A stretch of DNA of 64,000 bases, taken from assembly GCF_007859075.1 (NCBI RefSeq), contig NZ_VOAK01000002.1, positions 1-64,000 on the forward strand. Reading direction: 5' to 3'. Source of the stretch: Gemmobacter aquaticus. GTDB taxonomy: Bacteria; Pseudomonadota; Alphaproteobacteria; Rhodobacterales; Rhodobacteraceae. Each line of letters begins with the position of its first letter. The stretch's first letter is position 1. The position numbers were made by a program, and so were the translations under genes. Shown here one piece after another: positions 43,868-53,600 of the stretch. The notes below the pieces were generated by a model, which was given only the letters and a program-made list of their open reading frames with translations, was not told the origin of the DNA and made no database searches.

Positions 43868-45790
43868 ATGTCCGACACCACGACCCATCTGGGCCTGCCT
43901 TACCTCCTGGCGGCGCAGGCGCAGAAGCATGTCACGCACAACGAGGCGCTGCGCCTGCTCGATGCCATGGTGCAACTCTCGGTCCTCGACCGCACGCGCA
44001 CCACACCGCCCGCGAGCCCCGCGGACGGCAACCGGCACCTCGTGGCCTCCGGCGCGACCGGCCTCTGGGCCGGGTGGGACTTGAACATCGCCTTCTGGGT
44101 GGACGGCGCGTGGATCCGGCTGGTGCCGCGCACCGGTTGGCTCGTGTGGGTCGCGGCCGAGGGCCTGTTCCTGGTCTGGACCGGCAGCGCCTGGGAGGTC
44201 GTGGGCGAGCCGCGCGACGTGTCGGACGCCGTGTTCAGCCTGGTGAACGATGCCGATCCCTCGAAGAAAGCCACGTTCTCGCTGGCGACGATCAGCACGG
44301 GCACGACGCGCAGCTTCACCCTGCCGAACACCTCGTCGGAACTGGCGATCCTTGCCGGGACCCAGACCTTCACCGGCAACAAGACCTTCTCGGGAACGCT
44401 GACGGCCTCGGGAACGGTGACGACATCCGGGGCCACGGCGACCATCGGCACGTCCACCGGCACTGCGACCTACGGGATGGGGACAGGGGCCACGACGAGC
44501 GGCACGACCAAGACCCTGAACATCGGCACCGGCGGTGCATCCGGGTCGACGACGGTCGTGAACATCGGCTCGGCCACCGCCGGGGCCGGTGGGACAACAG
44601 TCATCAACACGCCCACGGTGACCTTCGCGAACAGCGTCACACAGGTCGTCATGCCCCAGGCGAACCTGACCGCGCAGCTGCTCGGTCTCGGCGGGGCCAC
44701 GGCCGACAGCTACAACCGCCTCTCGGTCAACACGCCTGCGGTCCTCCTGAACAACGCAGGCGCGGGGATTGAGGCGACGGTGAACAAGGCCGCGGCTGGC
44801 AATGACGCCGCCTTCGCCTTCAAGACCGGCTTCTCGGCACGGGCGCTCATCGGCCTCCTGGGCAATGACGACTTCAGCTTCAAGGTCAGCCCGGACGGCT
44901 CGGCCTTCTTCGACGCGATCCGGATCGACCGCACCAGCGGCCAGGTGGAATTGCCGCAGCCCACGGTCCTGCCGGGACTCGCTGCAGCGCCGTCGCCACC
45001 ACCGGCAGGCAAGGCCGCCGTCTATGCACGAAGCCGCGCAGGCGCACCGTGGATCGACGTGATGCGCCCCTCCGGCCGGGACTTTCCCCTGCAGCCGCAT
45101 TTCGGGGTGAACCGGATCGCCAACTGGTCGCCGTCGACCGGCACGACGATCACCAGCGAAGGCCTGCCTGTCACCTCGGTTGGGACCGTCTCGCATCCAA
45201 CGCTCGCCGCCACGAACCTCGCCGCCTCGATGCGCCGCTGGCGATTGACCTCGGCGGCCGTCGTCGACTCAGTCGCAGACCAGCGTTCCGCAGGCTGGGC
45301 CTGCTGGCGCGGCAATGCGGCGGGCTTGGGCGGCTGGACCTTCGTCACGCGCCTGTCCCTCACGACCCTGCAGGCAACGGGCATGGGCTTCTTCGGCCTC
45401 TACGGATCGACGGCCGCGCTGGCCACCACCCTGACGCTGGCCGCCGTAGTGAACTGCATCGGCATCGGCTTCCAGCGCGGCACGCATGCAAACTGGCAGC
45501 TGCTCCGCAACGACGGCACCGGCGCGCCGACGCTGAGCGACATGGGGGCGAGTTTCGCCATCGCCACGGGTGGGGTGTTGACCCTGTTCATCGCCGCGCC
45601 ACCCAATGGCGGTTCGGTCTGGGTGCGCGTTGTGGACGAGGTTTCCGGCGCGGTCTTCGAGCAGGAGATCACGGCCGACCTTCCCACCGCCACGCAATTC
45701 CTGTCGCCGCGGCTGTTCCTGAACACCGGCGCCACGGCGGCGGCCGTCGCCTTCGACTGTGCCGGGGTCTATCTAGAGACGGATTACTGA
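43868..45790 (+). CDS. Tail fibre protein with DUF2793 N-terminus
   Basis: The protein has 640 aa. Residues 1-~90 are DUF2793 (LGLPYLLAAQAQKHVTHNEALRLLDAMVQL in outline). Residues ~150-250 are a low-complexity T/G/S-rich shaft (FTGNKTFSGTLTASGTVT; TYGMGTGATTSGTTKTLN), then a globular C-terminal region that probably binds the host receptor. It is the last gene of the late operon and is followed by a terminator. No fibre-assembly chaperone gene is seen. Confidence 0.85.
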   Translation: MSDTTTHLGLPYLLAAQAQKHVTHNEALRLLDAMVQLSVLDRTRTTPPASPADGNRHLVASGATGLWAGWDLNIAFWVDGAWIRLVPRTGWLVWVAAEGLFLVWTGSAWEVVGEPRDVSDAVFSLVNDADPSKKATFSLATISTGTTRSFTLPNTSSELAILAGTQTFTGNKTFSGTLTASGTVTTSGATATIGTSTGTATYGMGTGATTSGTTKTLNIGTGGASGSTTVVNIGSATAGAGGTTVINTPTVTFANSVTQVVMPQANLTAQLLGLGGATADSYNRLSVNTPAVLLNNAGAGIEATVNKAAAGNDAAFAFKTGFSARALIGLLGNDDFSFKVSPDGSAFFDAIRIDRTSGQVELPQPTVLPGLAAAPSPPPAGKAAVYARSRAGAPWIDVMRPSGRDFPLQPHFGVNRIANWSPSTGTTITSEGLPVTSVGTVSHPTLAATNLAASMRRWRLTSAAVVDSVADQRSAGWACWRGNAAGLGGWTFVTRLSLTTLQATGMGFFGLYGSTAALATTLTLAAVVNCIGIGFQRGTHANWQLLRNDGTGAPTLSDMGASFAIATGGVLTLFIAAPPNGGSVWVRVVDEVSGAVFEQEITADLPTATQFLSPRLFLNTGATAAAVAFDCAGVYLETDY

Positions 45791-45812
45791 GCGCGCGAAG
45801 GCTGCTTTGAGC

Positions 45813-45888
45813 AAAACCAGGCCGGGCCATGGGCCCGCAGGAAACGCCAGACGCCTCGACCGCGGCGCATGTCCCGGCCTGTTTTTTG
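45813..45888 (+). terminator. Terminator at the end of the phage late operon
   Basis: AAAACCAGGCCGGG (45813-45826) pairs with CCCGGCCTG (from 45873), followed by TTTTTT (45882-45887). An inner small hairpin GGGCC-AT-GGGCC is present in the loop. On the minus strand the A-rich 5' side also gives a T run, so it can stop both the late operon and the BREX operon converging from the right. The gap to brxL (to 46059) holds nothing else I can support. Confidence 0.7.
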
Positions 45889-46059
45889 GATTCACGCTGT
45901 CAATGAACAGCGGCGAGTCGCTGCCCCTTGACGGTGGCACGAAGCCCCATTCCCTGTCGCGCCCGGAAATGGGCACAATTGTGCACCTATTACGGTTGGG
46001 AGTCCTTGCTCGAAACGTCGCTCTTCAACACGGTGTTGGCGTACGGATCATCGGTACCA

Positions 46060-48171
46060 TCACAGGGCCTTGGCTCCCTCTTGCAGGTAGGTCACCTCAA
46101 AAGCCCTCACTTGCCGAAAGCTTTGATGCCTGTTGGCCGGGCTGAACCCGTTGTTCAGGTCTGCTCTCTGGAACACGTCGAGTCCCCGGTCGAGCAGGAT
46201 CTTCCAGCCAGAGTCTGTCACGAGGTGCCGGGCGTGGATCGTGCTCGTCCCGTCAAAGGCCCAGCTGAACTCCACGCCCAGCGGTGCAATCCCGTCCCGG
46301 ATTTGCTCGAGATAGCCCGTCTGGCGCTCGATGTCGTCCGGGTCTGGGGCGGTGATGAGCCGGAACTGGACGTCCTCCCCGTCCGGCTTGCGTAGCGCCA
46401 CGACCTCGAGAAGTTCCATTAGGTTGCGCATCTGGTGATACACCCGGATGTAGGGGTCCGTGAGCGTGATCACCGACGCCCCGTCGAGCCATGGGCCGAG
46501 AATCTTGTCGAAGCTGATTCCCTTCTGGTTCTCCGCGAACGTGACGTGACCGGGCAGGGGGCCGCGTGGGACGTCCAGCGCAGCTGGTCGGGGCGGATCG
46601 CGGCTCTCCGGTGCGTCCTGCACTGGTGCGAAGGCGGGCGCGCTCGAACCCAAGTGGGTCGAATCCGGCTCGATGACTGCCTCGCCCACCTCCTCGACGT
46701 TTCGGCGGTGATACCATCGCGGGTGCTCTCGCTCCTCGAGGGTCTGTACCTTCGTTACGCGACCCGCCTTGTCGGCGAAGCTGAACTCGACCTCGGGGTA
46801 GGTGCTGTCGATCCGCATCAACTGGTCCTTGACGCGTTTTCGCCCCTCTATCGAGAGTGTCAGCAGCTCCCGGATTTCCTCTGGGCTTGCGCCCCCGTTT
46901 GGGAAAAGGAGCTTCATCAGGCCGGAGAAAGTCTTTTGCACCCCGTCCCGGTCCCGGGTCGAGATGGAAGCGTCCAGCGTGAACAGGTCCCGGTAGTCGA
47001 GGGATCGGTCCTGCCCGCGCATGTGGCGCAGCACCTCCGCGAGGTAGTCGACGATGAACCCGTAGCCGGTTGCGAACATCTCGCCCCGGATCACGTCGAT
47101 CTCCCAGCCTGGCAGGTAGGCGTGGAGTCGGTCGATGAAGGCGCTATCGTAATACTTCTCGGGCAACTCTTCGAACAGATCCGTGTGCTTGAGCATGTAC
47201 GCGACGGAGTGCTTGGTATTCCCGATGAACGCCATCGACGCCTCCGCCCCGAGCGTCTCTACGCCGCGCGAGAAGGACTTGTTCGCCAAGTAGTTCTTCA
47301 TGATGTCGACGAGCGCCTTGTCGACCTTCTTCTGTCGGCCGGCGAACTCGTCGAAGGCGATCGTGTCCCAGTAGCCAACGAGCCCGATCTTCCCGCTGGC
47401 GTTGCTCACGAACAACTTCGGGACGGTCACCTCGCCCCCGGAGATCAGGATCCCGTGCGGGGAGAACTCCGAGAAGATGTGCGACTTGCCGGTCCCTTTT
47501 GGGCCAAGCTCGATCAGGTTGTAGTTCCGCTCGACGTAAGGGATCAGCCGCAACAGCTGGAGGAGCTTGCTGCGCCGACCGAACGCGTCCGGGTTGAACC
47601 CGATCGTCTGTATCAGGAGGTCGATCCACTCATCCGTCGTGAACTTCGCCCGCGCGGCCAAGTACGCGTCGAAGTCGAAACTGGACATCTGGATTGCCTT
47701 CAGCCCCGCGAGAACCCATGGGACCGCGTTCGCCTCCTCTTTATGGTCATATTCAAGGTCTGCGATCGACCAGACCCCGGAAACGAGCATTTTCTGGTTC
47801 TTCTTGACCGTGTCGCTGTCCACCAGGACCTTCTTGATCCCAAGGTTGGCAAAACTGGCCTCATAGGAGTCAGTTTTTTCGTTAAGCGCGACCGACACCT
47901 TGTCGATCACCTTGCCGCGTCCTTTCTCCCGGATGTTTGACCGGATCAGGCCCGCCTCGTTGCGATGCACGTAGTGCCGGTGCAGGATCTCCTTCACGGT
48001 CTCGATTCCGGTCTGGATCGAGGCCTCGTCATCCGTGGCGCAGTACTGGCCGAGTAGATATTCCAACACATAGGACGGGACGATGGCGTTGCCCTTTACC
48101 GCCTTCACCAGGTCCTTTCGGACCACGAAGCCCGCGAAATGCTCGTTGATCTTGGCGTCGAGGTCACTCAT
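46060..48171 (-). CDS. brxL: BREX protein BrxL, AAA+ ATPase
   Basis: The protein has 703 aa. N-terminal NEHFAGFVVRKDLVKAVKG and VPSYVLEYLLGQYCA are BrxL signatures. The AAA+ core has Walker A GPKGTGKS (223-230), with SGGEVTVPKLFVSN, DTIAFDEFAG (Walker B) and ASMAFIGNTKHS (sensor). After a proline-rich linker the C-terminal ~150 residues (LTDPYIRVYHQMRNLMELLE ... FRLITAPDP) look like an MIT_C/PLD-like domain. I see no Lon protease GPSAG-type catalytic motif. BrxL binds DNA and is needed for BREX phage restriction in studied systems. It is the last gene of the operon; start 48171 follows GAGGAG. Confidence 0.92.
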   Translation of the reverse strand: MSDLDAKINEHFAGFVVRKDLVKAVKGNAIVPSYVLEYLLGQYCATDDEASIQTGIETVKEILHRHYVHRNEAGLIRSNIREKGRGKVIDKVSVALNEKTDSYEASFANLGIKKVLVDSDTVKKNQKMLVSGVWSIADLEYDHKEEANAVPWVLAGLKAIQMSSFDFDAYLAARAKFTTDEWIDLLIQTIGFNPDAFGRRSKLLQLLRLIPYVERNYNLIELGPKGTGKSHIFSEFSPHGILISGGEVTVPKLFVSNASGKIGLVGYWDTIAFDEFAGRQKKVDKALVDIMKNYLANKSFSRGVETLGAEASMAFIGNTKHSVAYMLKHTDLFEELPEKYYDSAFIDRLHAYLPGWEIDVIRGEMFATGYGFIVDYLAEVLRHMRGQDRSLDYRDLFTLDASISTRDRDGVQKTFSGLMKLLFPNGGASPEEIRELLTLSIEGRKRVKDQLMRIDSTYPEVEFSFADKAGRVTKVQTLEEREHPRWYHRRNVEEVGEAVIEPDSTHLGSSAPAFAPVQDAPESRDPPRPAALDVPRGPLPGHVTFAENQKGISFDKILGPWLDGASVITLTDPYIRVYHQMRNLMELLEVVALRKPDGEDVQFRLITAPDPDDIERQTGYLEQIRDGIAPLGVEFSWAFDGTSTIHARHLVTDSGWKILLDRGLDVFQRADLNNGFSPANRHQSFRQVRAFEVTYLQEGAKAL

Positions 48172-48182
48172 CCGCAGGCTCC

Positions 48183-50684
48183 TCAGAAATCAAAGTCGGT
48201 GGTCATGCCACGCCGCAATTGGAAACGGTGGGTGGCATAGTCTTGGAAATGGCTGGTCTTTCCGACCCGTTCACGCAGTTTCAGAATGACGTCCTGATTG
48301 TTGAACCTATCTGCCTCGCGGGAGAGGAGGAACTTGCGCGGCATTTCCCGCTCGCGGGCATTGTCGGACCGGAAATCGAAAAACAACGAGTATTCGTCGG
48401 AGATCAGCGTGCCATCGGCCGCGTAGATCCCCGCCAGAAGTTCCCGAGGCCGCATCTTTTCCGAGACGGGCTGAGTCTGATAGAGCGTGACCGCCGTTTG
48501 ACCTGAGGAGATCAGGCTGCGGCCCGAGACGAAGATCTGCACGTCGACCTGGCCCACATCCGTCTCGCGCTGCTTGCCGACCCGGATGACCGGGATGACC
48601 ACCTCCTGCAAGCTGGCGCCGCCATGAACGAAACGGCTGCCGGCTCCTTTCACCCGCATGCGGTTGATCGAATTCGGGATCAGGACATCCAGCCCGCCGG
48701 AAAGTCCCAGCCCTGCTGCGCCGAAGTGCTTCATGCCTGGTGTCGGGGCGAGGCCACGACCAATCACAAAACGTCGGTTGCGGAAGAGGATCTCCGTTCC
48801 CTGCGGATCGGCGATAGCAAAATCGCTCTCGTCGAGTGCGCGATGCTGGTAGAGAAACCCGTGATCCGCGGTGATCAGGATGTTCGAGAAATTGGCCGAA
48901 GTCAGCTTGCGCACAAGCTTGGTCAGGTCGTCGATGGCATCCTCAGCCGCCTCGGGTAGCTTGTCCTCCGTTTGCAGCTTGTCGCCAATGGCGTCGATGC
49001 GGTTGTGGTACACGTATACTATATGGTGATCGCGGAAGAGCGCTTTGCCATCCTCGGTGCGCATGTTCATCACGTCTTCGGATTTCAACGCCCTCGCGCT
49101 GTCGCCCTTGCGCCCCGCGGCGAGCAGCTTTTCTCGGGCCGCAAGACCCTTGGTATTCTCCCCATCCGATAGGACATCGCCGCTACCGTCTTCTGCCAGG
49201 GCAAGCGTGCTGTGCGGCAAGAGGGCCGCCATGCCGAGTTGGGTGTAGCTCGGCAGCGAACTGATCATGGGCTTGAGCTCGGCGTCGAAGCGATCCAGAG
49301 CGCGGATCCGGCGCAGGCATTCCTCGCCGACCTCGAAACGCAGCGCGTCCGAAATGATCACCGCGACCTTCTGGTCCTTGCGGCGATACTCTGCTGCCTG
49401 CTCTCGATAGAAATCGCTCTGCGATGCGAAGCCCGGGATCTTCCACTCGCTGAGGCCGGCGATCTGGTCCTGCCAGGCATCGTTCAGCGCCAGGACAAAG
49501 CTGTTCGTGTAGCGGTTCTCGACAGATGCATAGAGGTCGGCCAAGAGGGATGCCTGACCGCTTTTCTGCATGTGGTAGACGAACTTGCGGTAGAGCTGAT
49601 CGAGCCGATACCAGCTGGTCACATAGCGCTGCACACCCTCGGCCGGGCTGGTCATCCCCAAGTTCGCTTCTGCGAGCGCCTGCTGGAACTCGGTGGCGTA
49701 ACCGATGGCTTGATAGATGTCCGCGTAGATCGGATACCAGTGGCTCTGCCGGCGTTCGCGTACCCAGTTCAGGACTTCCGGCGCGCTGACGGACTGGGCC
49801 GCCATCGCGCGGACGATCTCGCGGATGATCTGGCGGTCGATCTCCTCGAAATGATCGACGCCCACCAGGGTGCGGAAATCGCGGGTCGAGAGATCGGCGG
49901 GGATCTTCAGCAGCTCCTGATACCGGGCCGACAGCACCTCGAAGGCATCTGCCCAATGGCGGTTGTTCTTCCAGCGGCGGAAGACCAGCAACGCCTCGCC
50001 GTTCAGCGCCCCGTCCTCCCCCAGAACGCGCGCATAAGCCGACTGGAACAGCGTGATGGCGAAGTCCTCGAAATCCGGCTCATCCGGCTTGTAGCCATAG
50101 GCCTGGCCGACCTGCTTCCAGAGGAAATCCGTCAGCCCCGAGCGCTCGATCAGCCGCAGGGCGTCGTCGCGGCCTGCGGCCAGCTCACCCAGCAGTGCCT
50201 CGATCACCGTGTCCAGCCCGCCCTCGGCGCCCGCGCAGACGGCGAGCATGCGCAGGCGCATCTGGGTCTGGGTGTCGGACGCCTGCATCAGCCGCTTCAG
50301 CGCCTCGACGCGGGCCTTGGCGCGGAAGAACTCGATATGCGCGCGCACCACATTCTCGAACTGCAGCGGCAGGCCCAGCTCGGCCAGCCAGATCGCCGCC
50401 TGGTCGGCCTTGAACACGGCCGAGGCCAGCTGCAGGTCCTGAAGCCAGTTGTCGGTCATCTCGGGCTCGGGCCCGTCCTTGAACAGCAGGAACTTGCCCT
50501 TCGGCTCCTGCCGCAGGATCCGGTACTTCAGCCCGAACTCGTTGTTCGCGATCTCCAGCTTGGTCACGCCGGGCAGATCGACAGCGTCGAACTCCGCCCG
50601 CATGTCGCGGTCGGCGTCGTACCAGAAGACGAGCCGCTTGTCCTCGAACAGCTGCCGCAGGCTGGCGGCGATGCGGTCACTCAT
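48183..50684 (-). CDS. pglZ: BREX alkaline-phosphatase-fold protein PglZ
   Basis: The protein has 833 aa. N-terminal LVFWYDADRDMRAEFDAV and NEFGLKYRILRQEPKGKFLL match BREX-1 PglZ. The phosphatase-like core has metal-site motifs VAVIISDALRFEVGEE and ILITADHGFLYQH. It ends in the C-terminal beta domain (VIPVIRVGKQRETD). PglZ is a core BREX component thought to act with PglX and BrxC on DNA modification and defence. It overlaps pglX by 8 bp. Confidence 0.94.
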   Translation of the reverse strand: MSDRIAASLRQLFEDKRLVFWYDADRDMRAEFDAVDLPGVTKLEIANNEFGLKYRILRQEPKGKFLLFKDGPEPEMTDNWLQDLQLASAVFKADQAAIWLAELGLPLQFENVVRAHIEFFRAKARVEALKRLMQASDTQTQMRLRMLAVCAGAEGGLDTVIEALLGELAAGRDDALRLIERSGLTDFLWKQVGQAYGYKPDEPDFEDFAITLFQSAYARVLGEDGALNGEALLVFRRWKNNRHWADAFEVLSARYQELLKIPADLSTRDFRTLVGVDHFEEIDRQIIREIVRAMAAQSVSAPEVLNWVRERRQSHWYPIYADIYQAIGYATEFQQALAEANLGMTSPAEGVQRYVTSWYRLDQLYRKFVYHMQKSGQASLLADLYASVENRYTNSFVLALNDAWQDQIAGLSEWKIPGFASQSDFYREQAAEYRRKDQKVAVIISDALRFEVGEECLRRIRALDRFDAELKPMISSLPSYTQLGMAALLPHSTLALAEDGSGDVLSDGENTKGLAAREKLLAAGRKGDSARALKSEDVMNMRTEDGKALFRDHHIVYVYHNRIDAIGDKLQTEDKLPEAAEDAIDDLTKLVRKLTSANFSNILITADHGFLYQHRALDESDFAIADPQGTEILFRNRRFVIGRGLAPTPGMKHFGAAGLGLSGGLDVLIPNSINRMRVKGAGSRFVHGGASLQEVVIPVIRVGKQRETDVGQVDVQIFVSGRSLISSGQTAVTLYQTQPVSEKMRPRELLAGIYAADGTLISDEYSLFFDFRSDNAREREMPRKFLLSREADRFNNQDVILKLRERVGKTSHFQDYATHRFQLRRGMTTDFDF

Positions 50685-53600
50685 CCGCGGCCTCCAGCCC
50701 CTTGATCGGCTTCAGGGCCGCGCCGAACAGCGGGTAGTTCCGCTTCACCCCGTCATCCAGGTCGATCTCGATCTTGGCCTGCGCCAGCGGGAAGATCACC
50801 TCGCGCTCCCATTCCTCCAGCTCGGCGAGCTGCTTGGCGATCACGCCCACGTCCTTCAGTGCCTTTGTCCGCTGGGTCTGCGTGGCGGCGGGGTCGTCGG
50901 ACAGCTTTTCCAGACGCGCGCGCTCGGCCTCCAGCTTGCGGATGAACTCGCGCAGGTAGTCGTTCAGCAGGACCGAGACGGTGTCGGGCCGGTAGCGGTG
51001 CATGTAGATCAGCGCCTGGAACGTGCCCTTGGGGCTGGAGAACATCCAGTAGATCGGGCGCTTCTTGTAGCGCTTCACGTGGTCGTCGTAGAAACCCTTG
51101 GTGAAATACTTACGGATGTCGCCGATCTGCGCCTCGATGAAGGCGAGGTTCTCGCGGAAATGCGCCTCGCCGAAGGTCACGCGCAGGAACTTGCGGAAGC
51201 GGTCCACGATGTCGTCGGCGAACCAGTCGGCATCCAGCACGGGGATGACGTTGTCCTCGTCGGGCAGGAAACTGGGCTCGGGCACGCGGGAAAGGTAATC
51301 GGCCAGCCCTTCGCCCTGATTGGCAAGGATCAGGCCCGGCGCATCCAGGCTGTAGCGGCCGAACATGCAGCCCACGGCGTAGGACAGGAACTCGGCCATG
51401 GTGTCGGCAAGGAGGCGTTTTTCGCGCTCTTCCGCAGTGCCCTTCACGCCATAGCGATAGGCAGGGTTGCAGGTGAGGGTGATCTCTTCGATCGGCACCT
51501 CGGGGGTCAGCTCGTCCTGCAGACCATAGGCGTCGATGAAGATGCGGTTGTTCTCTTCCTCCAGCCGCTGCATCTCGCGCGTCATGCCCTGCCAGTGGGC
51601 GCGCAGGTGAGCGTAGGTGGCTTCCAGCGTCCCGGCCCGATGGTCGGGCGAGAGAAGCGGCAGCGTGGTGAAATCCCAGGAGGTTTCATAGGCGTCCCAA
51701 TCCCGCTTCGAGGCGGCCACGGCAGATTTCGGAGCAGATGGATCAACCGCAGAAAGGCCCTCCATAACAATAGGAAGCCGACCAACGCTACCTGCTTGGA
51801 TGTTAAGCGTTGGATTGATGACATCGATGAATTTCTTTGCCACCGAAGAGCAAAGGTAACCAAGAAGAGGCCAATGCAAGTTCGTTGGCGGAAAGACACT
51901 GGAGCCGGCAACGTCGAATATGAACCCAGAAGGCGAGTGCCGCATTCCAAGGTATGTACTGTTAATGTAAGTCCAAGTTATTCCACTTCGGAAATAGTAC
52001 TGAATATTCTTGATGGTTCTTGTAGGACTTCCATAAAGATCAGCAGCATATGCCATGACCTCTCGTCCAGAATCCTCCCAGTTAATTAGGAATTCGTTAT
52101 TTCCATACCATCGCCTAAAGGCTCCACCTTTATTGTACGGAAACCACTTTCTTCTGCTTTCGGTGGCTTCGTCTTGCCCTGTGGCGCCAAGAAATATCTT
52201 TTCGGACTCAACTTCATGCCAAGCACGCAGGAAACGGCCATTGTCACTTGTCGCAAGCCCTTGACGGGGCTCGGCAATCTTTCTGAGTTCTTCCGATGAA
52301 CCAAACAGGCTGAGCGAGTGCGGGGATAGCCAGTACGCAAAAATCGCCGTCGGGACTGCGCTGAAGCTTTCTTGTTTGATGGAGAAAGAGTAATGGTCGG
52401 CAACGCCACCTACGGCGTTCGCTGTGAACTTTGCCATTTCTGAATCGCCGCCAGAGAAGTCGACCAGCCGAATGAACTTTGACTCGCGAGTCGGCTTCTT
52501 GCGATCAAAGGCGAAAGCGCAGATTTGCACTGTGGCACCCTTGAATCCAGAAAGTGGAAGTTCAACAAGACAATGTAGAGACCCATCGCGCAGAAGTATT
52601 CGGCGAAGTTCTTCATATGAAGAAATGTACATCCAAACATTTGGACACATTATACCTGCACTGCCCGTGTGCGTAATCATCTCCTTTATTCGAACGATGA
52701 AGGCAGAAAAGATGTCGTGTTTTGCTGGTTCGTAGTTGGCTTTAAGGAAGCCTGCTAAGCTGTCATTGACGCCCCTCGCTCCCGCATATGGTGGGTTGGC
52801 CACCACCACGTGATACTTCGGCGACAGCGCCTCGGCCATGCGCAGCACGGCCACGACGCGCTCCTGCACCTCCTTCAGCAGCAGGTCGCCGCCGAAATCC
52901 CGCGCCTCTCCCACCCGCAGCGTCTCTGCCGGGTCGCGCAGCTTCGGCACGATCAGCGAGCCGAAGTTCTTGGCTTGCCCGAACTGCCCCAGCGTCTCGC
53001 GCAGCGCGCTCGAGAACAAGTCGCGCCCCACCACGGCGGCCACGTCCTGCATCTCGGCCGGGGTGAAGGTGACGTTCTGCAGCACGCAGATGTCGGGCTT
53101 CGCCTCCATCCGCAGGAACCGCCGCCGCCCCAGCCGCGCCGCCGCCTTCATCGCCAGCGCAAAGGCCGCCAGCGCCCCCGCGCGGTCGTCAATCTCCACC
53201 CCCGTCAGGTTGTGCTGCAGGATCAGCGCGGGGATCCTGTCGGCCTCATACCCTTCTTCCTCGTAGATCGCGTAGAGCAGGTCGAAGGCATAGGTCAGCA
53301 TGTGCCCCGACCCGCAGGCCGGATCGCAGACCTTGATCTCCTCGGGCTTGCCGATCTTGAGGAAGTCCGTCTCGGGCTCTTCCGGCGCGATGTAGTAGTC
53401 CATCCGCTCGGCCAGCCTCGACCCCGGCCGGTTCAGCAGCCACAGCCGCCCCAGCGAGTTCTCCACCAGGTAGCGGACGATCCAGTGCGGGGTGAAGAGC
53501 TGGGTGGCAGCCGGGATGTTCTCGGCCGTGATCTTCTGGTTCTTCTTGAGGCCCGCGAAGACCTGATCCTTCTTCTCGGAGATGTAGAACTGGTAGAGCC

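Noticed and set aside
43172-45196. 674-aa minus-strand frame opposite gp15 and the tail fibre
   Set aside because: Spans two real genes on the other strand and reads as low-complexity Arg/Gly/Asp-rich sequence.
43868-45790. Diversity-generating retroelement in the tail fibre
   Set aside because: No reverse transcriptase gene and no template repeat near the fibre gene; the repetitive part is only a T/G/S-rich shaft.
45807-46145. 112-aa plus-strand frame between the tail fibre and brxL
   Set aside because: Overlaps the terminator and the end of brxL, without a ribosome site or domain.
46435-50705. Plus-strand frames of ~500 aa opposite brxL and pglZ
   Set aside because: Shadows of the BREX genes; the minus-strand products have clear family motifs.
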